This document shows, piece after piece, positions 15,486 to 21,241 of a stretch of 21,241 bases of DNA. Each line of letters opens with the position of its first letter. Position 1 is the first letter of the stretch. Location of the stretch: the NCBI GenBank assembly GCA_046047235.1, contig JBJOII010000102.1:1-21241 (forward strand), read 5' to 3'. The stretch is from JBMTVN01 sp046047235. Lineage in GTDB: Bacteria; Verrucomicrobiota; Verrucomicrobiia; Limisphaerales; JAHDYP01. Below the pieces are notes generated by a model. The model made no database searches. It saw only the letters and a program-made list of their open reading frames with translations, and was not told the origin of the DNA. Position numbers and translations under genes: made by a program.

Positions 15486-15521
15486 GTACGGATTATTGGG
15501 ACACCTGTCCCAATAATCCGT
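15486..15521. repeat. 36-bp palindromic repeat, copy 1
   Basis: The 16-nt arms ACGGATTATTGGGACA (15488-15503) and its exact complement (15506-15521) are separated only by CC. The 36-bp stretch 15486-15521 is identical to 20301-20336. The last base of the repeat is also the last base of the lnt stop codon (TGA, 15523-15521 on the minus strand). No T-run follows on either strand, so it is not a standard terminator. It resembles REP-type extragenic palindromes in size and location. Confidence 0.9.
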
Positions 15522-17191
15522 CAAAGCCTTGTCCGGCCTTTTGCATATCTCAGACGGATGAGTGGCAGTAGCAGGAGGGCGGCACAGGTCCAGCCGAAGA
15601 CGTCGCCATGCCGGGTGTAGAAGGTCAGCTCACGGTCTGGAGGCGGGATTTCCACGGAGGCTGTCAGGAATCCCGGGCCGTAGATGTCGCCAGATTCGCG
15701 TCCAATCCACTCGCGCAGCCGGCCGAAGCCGTCGATCCAACAGGTGAGTCCGTTGTTGGTGGCCCGCACGAGAGGGATGCCGTTCTCGACCGCCCGGAAG
15801 ACCCCGGCAGCAGCATGCTGCCATTGCGCGGATCCCTCGCCAAACCAGCCGTTGTTCGTGAGGTTGATAAATAACTGCAGGCCGGAATGGACGTGCTGCC
15901 TCGCGCCGTGCGCGAAGACATCCTCAAAACAAATCAGCACTGAGGCGGCAACATCGGGGTCTTTCAGCCGGAAGGTCACCGGCCCCCTGCCGGGCGTGAA
16001 ACCGCCTTCGATCGGGGTCAGTTTGCGCAGGAAGGGAAGCCAATCTGAGAGAGGAACATATTCCCCAAAGATAACCAGCCGCTGCTTGTGGTAGATGGCG
16101 TCAAGTGCGCCTTCCGGGTTAAGCAAAAAGGCCGCGTTAAAGACATCGTAGTCGGAGCTGTCTGCGTTGGAAGGATGCGGGGCGACGTCCTCGGAACTAA
16201 ATATCATCCAGGCGCCGTGCAGGCTGATCATGCTGCTGATAGCCTGATACCGTTCGCGGGTGGCGCGGGCGAAGGCGGATTCCGGCCAGATGAGCAAGTC
16301 GGGCCCGGTGGCCAGTGCCAGTTCCGAAAGGCGCATCACATCGTTGAAACGCTCGGCATCCGCTGCTTCATCCCAGATCAATTCCTGGGGAATGCTGGGC
16401 TGCACCATGGCCACTTTCAGGGTGGTCGGAGGCACGCCGGGTTGTCGGGTCAGACGCACCATGCCCATGCAGCCGATGATCACCACGACAAGGAGGGGGA
16501 ACCGGAGGTCGCCCATCCAGCCCCAGCGGGCGGTGGGTTGGCGGGTGATGCTGAGCAGCGCCATGCCAAGGGATACCGCTGTCCACACGAGGAGGAACGA
16601 GACTCCATATACTCCGGTGAACGAGGCGATCTGGATCACGGGAGTCATGGAGTATTGGGAGGTGCCGAGCATGTTCCAGGGGAAACCGGACAGGAAATGG
16701 CTCTGGATGATCTCGAGTCCGGCCCAATTCGCAGCACAGAGTAGCGGCCAGAGGATGCGGCGGATCAACGGGAGATTGAGTAGACCGTCGGCGTGCTCAA
16801 GCCAGCCGCCGGGTGTGGAGTCGGGCCGGCGAGTTCCTATCAGTGCCAGCGAGAGCATGACCCAGAGTCCCTGATAGAGTGCCACGTAAGCGCTTAGGGC
16901 GAGCCAGGCGGCCACATTGCCACCGGGAAAGGGGATGGCCAGCAACCAGCCGAGCCCGACCAGTTGCTGGACGAAACCACCCAGATATCCGATCCGGAAC
17001 GCGCCGGCAGGCGAACGTCCGAGTGCGGCAAAGAGCAAGCCGGCAGGGGCGATCCAAGCCAGGCCGGCCAGGCCGGGTTGAGGAAAGCTGAGCGCGACGG
17101 CGAGGCCGCTGAGGGTGGCCATGAGCCAGCGCAGTTGATTTTCACCCGGTCGAAGCACCCGCGGCGAATAACCGGAATTCGACGGGGCCAC
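15521..17191 (-). CDS. lnt: Apolipoprotein N-acyltransferase
   Basis: This 556-residue inner-membrane enzyme adds the third acyl chain to the N-terminal cysteine of lipoproteins, the last step of lipoprotein maturation in Gram-negative bacteria. The N-terminal half has about seven hydrophobic segments (for example 'GLAVALSFPQPGLAGLAWIAPAGLLFAAL' and 'FPLLVVVIIGCMGMV'). The periplasmic nitrilase domain carries the catalytic triad Glu304 ('IWPESAF'), Lys369 ('IYHKQRLVIFGEYVP') and Cys421 ('LICFEDVF'). A last hydrophobic segment follows ('GWTCAALLLLPLIRL'). The start is uncertain: the longest reading begins at GTG 17191, and the ATG at 17122 is an alternative that still keeps the first membrane segment. 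The gene is tightly divergent from the serine hydrolase gene. The stop touches palindromic repeat copy 1. Confidence 0.95.
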   Translation of the reverse strand: MAPSNSGYSPRVLRPGENQLRWLMATLSGLAVALSFPQPGLAGLAWIAPAGLLFAALGRSPAGAFRIGYLGGFVQQLVGLGWLLAIPFPGGNVAAWLALSAYVALYQGLWVMLSLALIGTRRPDSTPGGWLEHADGLLNLPLIRRILWPLLCAANWAGLEIIQSHFLSGFPWNMLGTSQYSMTPVIQIASFTGVYGVSFLLVWTAVSLGMALLSITRQPTARWGWMGDLRFPLLVVVIIGCMGMVRLTRQPGVPPTTLKVAMVQPSIPQELIWDEAADAERFNDVMRLSELALATGPDLLIWPESAFARATRERYQAISSMISLHGAWMIFSSEDVAPHPSNADSSDYDVFNAAFLLNPEGALDAIYHKQRLVIFGEYVPLSDWLPFLRKLTPIEGGFTPGRGPVTFRLKDPDVAASVLICFEDVFAHGARQHVHSGLQLFINLTNNGWFGEGSAQWQHAAAGVFRAVENGIPLVRATNNGLTCWIDGFGRLREWIGRESGDIYGPGFLTASVEIPPPDRELTFYTRHGDVFGWTCAALLLLPLIRLRYAKGRTRL

Positions 17192-17205
17192 AAACCAAAA
17201 AGGGG

Positions 17206-18414
17206 ATGCTTGCGAGTGGTGCAGGTTTGGTTTTGGCTGTTGGCATGCGACGGCGGAGGATTTTTTGGCAGGCGGGATCGTGGCTTTGGATTGGTGTGGG
17301 TGTGCTGCTGGCTGCTGAGGATGGCCGCCCGGTGGATGGAACGGACTGGGTGACCGGGACGTTGCTGCCCTTGGTGCGGCAGTACGAGGTGCCTGCCATG
17401 GGGGCTGCCATCGTCACCAGTTCAGGATTGCAGGCCGTGGGGGTGGCAGGTGTGCGCAAGTGGGGTGAGAGGGAGCCGGTTCGTCTAGGCGATGTCTGGC
17501 ACCTTGGATCGGAAACCAAGGCCATGACCGCAACCTTGGCTGCACTGGCGGTGGAAGAGGGAAAGCTCCGCTGGGATTCTCAGGTGGAGGAAGTGTTTAC
17601 ACACTTGGCGGGTGATCTTGATCCGGACGCACGCACGATCACGCTGGAGCAGCTGTTGTCGCACCGGGCCGGGCTGGTTCCGAATTTACCGTGGGGCGTG
17701 ATCCATCGGTCCGGTAACGATCTGCGCTCACAGCGTCGTGAGGTTGTGATGCGGGCTCTCGCCTCACCCCCCAGACATGAACCTGGCGCATATTATGAAT
17801 ACTCCAACACCGGTTATGTGGTGGCCGGTGCCATGCTGGAAGAGATCTGGGACTCGGATTGGGAGGAGTTGGTTCATGAGCGCGTGTTCCATCCGCTGGG
17901 GATGTCAGCGGTGGGACAGGGAGGGGTGGGGACGGTCGGGCAACTGGACCAGCCCTGGGGGCACACCGCGGTGGGCAAGCCCGTGGAAGCCAATGGTCCG
18001 GACGTGGACAACCCGCCCGTGCTTGGGCCGGCCGGGCGTGTGCATGCTTCGCTGGAGGCGTGGGGCAAGTTCATTGCCGACCAGTTGCGGGGGGCTGAGG
18101 GGAAGTCGGGGTTACTCAAGCCTGAGAGTTATGCGCGGTTGCGGAAGGCGCCGAAGGGAGGCGATTACGCCTTGGGCTGGCTGGTGGTGGAACGAGGATG
18201 GGGTGGTGGGGAGGTGCTGACTCACACGGGATGCAACACGATGAACTTCGCCGTTGCGTGGCTCGCTCCCAAGCGGGACTTTGCGGTTCTCGTGGTGTGC
18301 AACCAGGGAGATGCGGTGGCCGAAAAAGCAGCAGATGCCGTGGCAAGTGCGCTGATTCAGGAATGGCAGGCCCGACACAACCTGCAGGTTGGAGGGTCGG
18401 GTAAGCCGGACTGA
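17206..18414 (+). CDS. Serine hydrolase of the class C beta-lactamase/esterase family
   Basis: This is a 402-residue protein from the ATG at 17206, or 389 from the ATG at 17245. The later start gives a cleaner signal peptide (MRRRR, then a hydrophobic run to 'GVLLAAEDG'), so it is probably exported. The active site follows the serine beta-lactamase/penicillin-binding pattern: S102-E-T-K105 ('HLGSETKAMTA'), Y199-S-N201 ('YYEYSNTGYV') and H340-T-G342 in place of KTG. 'LLSHRAGL' is a common family motif. HTG in the third box is typical of the EstB/AmpC-like esterase and peptidase branch rather than of true beta-lactamases, so antibiotic resistance should not be assumed. AGGGG abuts the first ATG too closely to be a good ribosome site. 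The gene is divergent from lnt with only 14 bp between the longest readings. Confidence 0.87.
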   Translation: MLASGAGLVLAVGMRRRRIFWQAGSWLWIGVGVLLAAEDGRPVDGTDWVTGTLLPLVRQYEVPAMGAAIVTSSGLQAVGVAGVRKWGEREPVRLGDVWHLGSETKAMTATLAALAVEEGKLRWDSQVEEVFTHLAGDLDPDARTITLEQLLSHRAGLVPNLPWGVIHRSGNDLRSQRREVVMRALASPPRHEPGAYYEYSNTGYVVAGAMLEEIWDSDWEELVHERVFHPLGMSAVGQGGVGTVGQLDQPWGHTAVGKPVEANGPDVDNPPVLGPAGRVHASLEAWGKFIADQLRGAEGKSGLLKPESYARLRKAPKGGDYALGWLVVERGWGGGEVLTHTGCNTMNFAVAWLAPKRDFAVLVVCNQGDAVAEKAADAVASALIQEWQARHNLQVGGSGKPD

Positions 18415-18501
18415 CTCTGCGTATGGGAGCAGCAGCCCGCCTTCCCTGGGCACGGATCAGCTTGACGTGAACTGTGGCTGTCGCACTCTCGGTGGATCGT
18501 T

Positions 18502-20139
18502 ATGGCCATTCACCCGCTTGCAGGAAAACCCGTCCCCGAGGAACTGTTGATCGACGTCAGCCAGTTGGAGCGTGATTACTTCGAACGCCAGCCGGATCTG
18601 TCAGAGCCGGCCCAGCGCGTGAGCTTCGGAACCAGCGGGCATAGAGGCACGTCATCGAATTCGATTTTCACCGAGGCTCACATTCTGGCGATTACCCAGG
18701 CGATCTGTGAGTATCGTCAGGGCAGGGGTATTAGCGGTCCCTTGTTCGTAGGCAAGGATTCGCACGCGTTGTCCGAGGTGGCCCAGCGGACTGCCGTGGA
18801 GGTCCTCGCTGCTAACGGGGTCGAAACCGTGTTGCAGGAGGGTGGCGGGTTTACCCCGACCCCGGCGATTTCCCGGGCGATTCTGGTGCACAACGCGACC
18901 GGAGCGGCAGCGCAGGCAGACGGCATCGTGATTACGCCGTCGCACAATCCACCGGCGGATGGCGGGTTCAAATACAACCCCCCGAACGGTGGTCCCGCGG
19001 ACTCCGATATCACGGGCTGGGTGCAGGATCGGGCCAACGAGCTGTTGAAAGGCGGTAATTCCAGCGTGAAACGCATGACCTACGAGTCGGCGCTGAAGGC
19101 CGCGAACGTTCATCAGCGCGACTTTGTGCTGCCTTATGTCGAGGAGCTGAAGGAAGTCATCAACATGGAGGCTATCCGGGCTGCTCGGGTGCGCATCGGG
19201 ATTGATCCCCTCGGTGGGGCGGCAATCGGCTATTGGGAACCGATACAGCGAATTTATGGTCTGGATATTACCGTCGTGAACCAGGAGGTGGATCCCACCT
19301 TCCGGTTCATGACCTTGGATCACGACGGCAAAGTGCGCATGGATTGTTCCAGCCCCTATGCCATGGCCAGCCTGATTGGGCTGAAGGACGACTTTCAGGT
19401 GGCCTTCGGGAATGACCCGGACTCCGATCGGCACGGCATTGTGACACCGGCCGGGTTGATGAACCCGAACCACTATCTGGCCGTGGTGGCGAATTACCTG
19501 GTGCAGAACCGGCCGCAGTGGCCGGCAACTGCCGCGATTGGGAAAACGGTGGTCAGCAGCAGCCTGATCGACCGGGTGGTAGCGAGTCTGGGCAGGAAGC
19601 TGATGGAGGTGCCGGTCGGGTTCAAGTATTTCGCCCCGGGTCTCTTTGATGGCACGGTTTGCTTTGGAGGTGAGGAAAGTGCCGGAGCCAGTTTCCTGCG
19701 TCGGAATGGTCGGCCGTGGTCCACGGACAAGGACGGCCTGATCATGGGCTTGCTGGCCGCCGAGATTACGGCCGTGACCGGGCGGGATCCCTCGCAGCAT
19801 TACCGTGAGTTGACCGGGCGATTTGGCGACCCGGTCTATACCCGGATTGATGCCCCGGCTACGCTGGAGCAGAAGGCGGCCTTCAAGAAGCTTAGCGCGG
19901 ACTCAGTCAAGGCAACCTCGCTGGCCGGTGAGCCGATCCAGTCCAAGCTGACCCATGCGCCAGGAAACAACCAGGCGATCGGCGGGCTCAAGGTGGTGAC
20001 AGAGAATGGGTGGTTTGCCGCCCGTCCCTCCGGCACGGAGAACCTCTACAAGCTCTACGCCGAAAGCTTTAAGGGACGGGACCATCTCAACCAGTTGGTT
20101 GAGGAGGCCCGGGGAGTCGTCAGCGCCGCGCTCGGGTAG
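18502..20139 (+). CDS. pgm: Phosphoglucomutase, alpha-D-glucose phosphate-specific
   Basis: This 545-residue enzyme interconverts glucose 1-phosphate and glucose 6-phosphate, linking glycogen and cell-wall sugar synthesis with glycolysis. The phosphorylated serine is Ser147 in 'ITPSHNPP'. The magnesium loop D305-P-D-S-D309 is in 'GNDPDSDRHG', the sugar-specificity loop is 'FGGEESAGASF' (388-398), and the phosphate-binding loop is 'RPSGTENLYK' (507-516). 'VSFGTSGHRGTS' is the family N-terminal substrate loop. Length and motifs match the E. coli Pgm type. The start is set by the family N-terminus; a GGTGGA 6 nt before the ATG may be the ribosome site. pgi follows 383 bp downstream on the same strand, and the two enzymes share glucose 6-phosphate. 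Confidence 0.97.
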   Translation: MAIHPLAGKPVPEELLIDVSQLERDYFERQPDLSEPAQRVSFGTSGHRGTSSNSIFTEAHILAITQAICEYRQGRGISGPLFVGKDSHALSEVAQRTAVEVLAANGVETVLQEGGGFTPTPAISRAILVHNATGAAAQADGIVITPSHNPPADGGFKYNPPNGGPADSDITGWVQDRANELLKGGNSSVKRMTYESALKAANVHQRDFVLPYVEELKEVINMEAIRAARVRIGIDPLGGAAIGYWEPIQRIYGLDITVVNQEVDPTFRFMTLDHDGKVRMDCSSPYAMASLIGLKDDFQVAFGNDPDSDRHGIVTPAGLMNPNHYLAVVANYLVQNRPQWPATAAIGKTVVSSSLIDRVVASLGRKLMEVPVGFKYFAPGLFDGTVCFGGEESAGASFLRRNGRPWSTDKDGLIMGLLAAEITAVTGRDPSQHYRELTGRFGDPVYTRIDAPATLEQKAAFKKLSADSVKATSLAGEPIQSKLTHAPGNNQAIGGLKVVTENGWFAARPSGTENLYKLYAESFKGRDHLNQLVEEARGVVSAALG

Positions 20140-20299
20140 GCATGGTGGTAGTCCCGGCAGGCACCGGGCCGTTGAAAGCGGGCTCCAACTCGGGTTCTCC
20201 GCTCTGGGACCCCCCGTTTGATGGAAGCGAGCGCACGCCTCTGGCCTGCTGGTAGACTCGCATTCCAGGTCTTTCAGTGAATCCGCAGCGGCCCGGGCA

Positions 20300-20339
20300 C
20301 GTACGGATTATTGGGACACCTGTCCCAATAATCCGTACG
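20300..20339. repeat. 36-bp palindromic repeat, copy 2 (extended to 40 bp)
   Basis: This is the same palindrome as at 15486-15521, in the same orientation (CC at the centre on the plus strand). Here the arms are longer, 19 bp each (20300-20318 and 20321-20339), because the flanking CGT/ACG also pair. There is no T-run on either side. It lies 161 bp after pgm and about 180 bp before pgi. Confidence 0.92.
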
Positions 20340-20467
20340 GCATTATCTCGCCTGGCCGATGGATGGCGGCGGTGGTTCGTTTCATTTTTGAAGCGTGGAG
20401 AGGTTGGGATAGTCGGGACGACGCGGTTCCTTGCCTTCTAGAGTTGACCTCCGGTGGGGTAGCCGTT

Positions 20468-20485
20468 AACAGGGTGCACCCTGTT
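20468..20485. promoter_or_regulatory. 18-bp perfect palindrome upstream of pgi
   Basis: The sequence AACAGGGTGCACCCTGTT is fully self-complementary. It lies 37 bp before the pgi ATG, and its last base is the first base of a TTGACG -35-like box. A dimeric regulator site is the simplest reading. As RNA it could form a 7-bp stem with a TGCA loop, but the following T-run is only three long. Confidence 0.45.
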
Positions 20486-20522
20486 TGACGGGGGGGGTGC
20501 TTCATCCGTTTGCGACTGTCTT

Positions 20523-21241
20523 ATGAACAAGCAAGAACTCTGGAATCGATTTCAAAAACACTACTGTTCCGTGCCGAAACTGGGGCTTTCACTGGACATT
20601 TCCCGGATGGGGTTTGGGGAGGATTTTCTGGCCCGGATGGAGCCCCTGATGTCGAAGGCCTACGGGGCCATGGATGAGCTGGAGAAGGGGGCGGTGGCGA
20701 ATCCGGACGAGGGCCGGATGGTGGGGCATTATTGGCTGCGCGCTCCTGAGCTGGCTCCGACCGAGGAGATCCGTAAGGGCATCGCCGAGGGTGTGGTCCG
20801 AGTAAAGCAGTTTGCCGCGGAGGTGCATGGTGGTGTGGTGAAGCCGCCCGGCGCGGAGAAGTTCACTGCGGTTCTTTCGATCGGCATCGGCGGATCGGCC
20901 CTGGGGCCCATGCTGGTGGCCGATGCTCTGGGACATCCGGCGCAGGACAAGCTTCCGGTGTATTTTGTCGACAACACCGACCCTGATGGCATTGAGCGCG
21001 TGTTGTCCCAGCTCGAGGGCAAGCTTGGGGAGACCCTTTGCATTGTGACGAGCAAGAGCGGTGGGACCCCGGAGACCCGGAACGGGATGCTGGAGGTGGC
21101 GGCGGCGTATCGGAAGGCCGGGCTCGAATTCGCCAAGCACGCGGTGGCCATCACCATGCCGGGGTCAAAGATGGACCAGCTCGCACGGGGCGAGGGCTGG
21201 ATTGCGGTGTTTGAGATGTTCGACTGGGTGGGTGGACGCAC
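20523..21241 (+). CDS. pgi: Glucose-6-phosphate isomerase, 3' partial
   Basis: The frame runs from the ATG at 20523 to the window edge (239 codons and 2 bases), so the C-terminal half is missing. The enzyme interconverts glucose 6-phosphate and fructose 6-phosphate. The N-terminal sugar-isomerase (SIS) domain shows 'VLSIGIGGSALGP' (about residues 117-129) and 'IVTSKSGGTPETRN' (about 174-187), which bind the sugar phosphate and are characteristic of Pgi. The second domain, with the remaining catalytic Glu, His and Lys, lies outside the window. The start M-N-K-Q-E-L-W fits the family, though no clear ribosome site precedes it. The upstream palindrome may be its operator. Context with pgm supports a glucose-phosphate metabolism cluster. 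Confidence 0.95.
   Translation, partial: MNKQELWNRFQKHYCSVPKLGLSLDISRMGFGEDFLARMEPLMSKAYGAMDELEKGAVANPDEGRMVGHYWLRAPELAPTEEIRKGIAEGVVRVKQFAAEVHGGVVKPPGAEKFTAVLSIGIGGSALGPMLVADALGHPAQDKLPVYFVDNTDPDGIERVLSQLEGKLGETLCIVTSKSGGTPETRNGMLEVAAAYRKAGLEFAKHAVAITMPGSKMDQLARGEGWIAVFEMFDWVGGR

Larger units (their letters stand above)
20140..20522. other. 383-bp intergenic region between pgm and pgi
   Basis: No reading frame here looks like a real gene. The region holds a 5-bp GC hairpin just after pgm (CCCGG/CCGGG, 20153-20168, without a T-run), palindromic repeat copy 2 (20300-20339), an 18-bp perfect palindrome (20468-20485) and a TTGACG (20485-20490) that may be the -35 box of pgi with only a poor -10 match. 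The size and the accumulation of palindromes suggest that pgi has its own promoter. Confidence 0.6.

Noticed and set aside
15486..15521. Intrinsic terminator of lnt
   Set aside because: The hairpin is strong but has no T-run on either strand, and an identical copy lies in the pgm-pgi spacer away from the pgm stop; a repeat element is the better description.
14564..15571. 335-codon open frame on the plus strand
   Set aside because: It is antisense to prfB and the spacer before it; the prfB reading is certain from GGQ, SPF and the frameshift site.
17206..18414. True class C beta-lactamase (antibiotic resistance gene)
   Set aside because: The third active-site box is HTG rather than KTG, and the general pattern fits esterase/peptidase relatives; resistance cannot be claimed.
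18652..19800. 382-codon open frame on the minus strand
   Set aside because: It is antisense to pgm, whose catalytic motifs are all intact; no domain is recognisable in the reverse frame.

Overview
The window looks like a piece of chromosome from a GC-rich Gram-negative bacterium, most likely of the Verrucomicrobiota or a neighbouring PVC lineage. The pointers are an apolipoprotein N-acyltransferase (outer-membrane lipoproteins), a TIGR03790-family protein, a secreted serpin and a secreted-type Gfo/Idh/MocA oxidoreductase whose export signal is decayed. This placement is an inference from gene content; there is no rRNA or other decisive marker. No tRNA, CRISPR array, prophage, integrase or transposase gene was seen.

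Layout. Positions 2-973 hold the 3' end of a large beta-sandwich-type protein (+). It converges on a compact minus-strand operon (4430 down to 1041) encoding a TetR regulator, a DevC-like permease, an ABC ATPase and an HlyD-type adaptor, i.e. a DevBCA/MacAB-like exporter with its own regulator. A promoter and a candidate operator lie directly before the regulator gene. Upstream is an alpha/beta hydrolase (minus, 5389-4559). It is divergent from a Gfo/Idh/MocA oxidoreductase (+, about 5626-6930), which ends at a textbook intrinsic terminator. A secreted serpin (+, 7112-8419) converges on recN (minus, 10110-8425). Divergent from recN is a two-gene unit: an MBL-fold hydrolase (10259-11047) and a TIGR03790-family protein (11044-12708), coupled by an ATGA overlap. 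The next block is all minus strand: lnt (17191-15521), then prfB (15362-14216, with an intact programmed +1 frameshift), trpC (14179-13364) and trpF (13341-12718). A serine hydrolase (+) is divergent from lnt. It is followed by pgm (18502-20139) and the start of pgi (20523 to the window edge), two neighbouring steps of glucose-phosphate metabolism.

The points most worth a second look are: (1) a 36-bp near-perfect palindrome present twice, once abutting the lnt stop codon and once between pgm and pgi; (2) the prfB recoding site, which splits the gene between two frames; (3) the N-terminus of the oxidoreductase, where a shortened Tat-like signal appears one base out of frame with the nearest ATG; (4) the MBL/TIGR03790 coupling; and (5) the promoter/operator overlap at the TetR gene. 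I did not find convincing evidence for a wholly new multi-gene system. Most genes are recognisable housekeeping or envelope genes.
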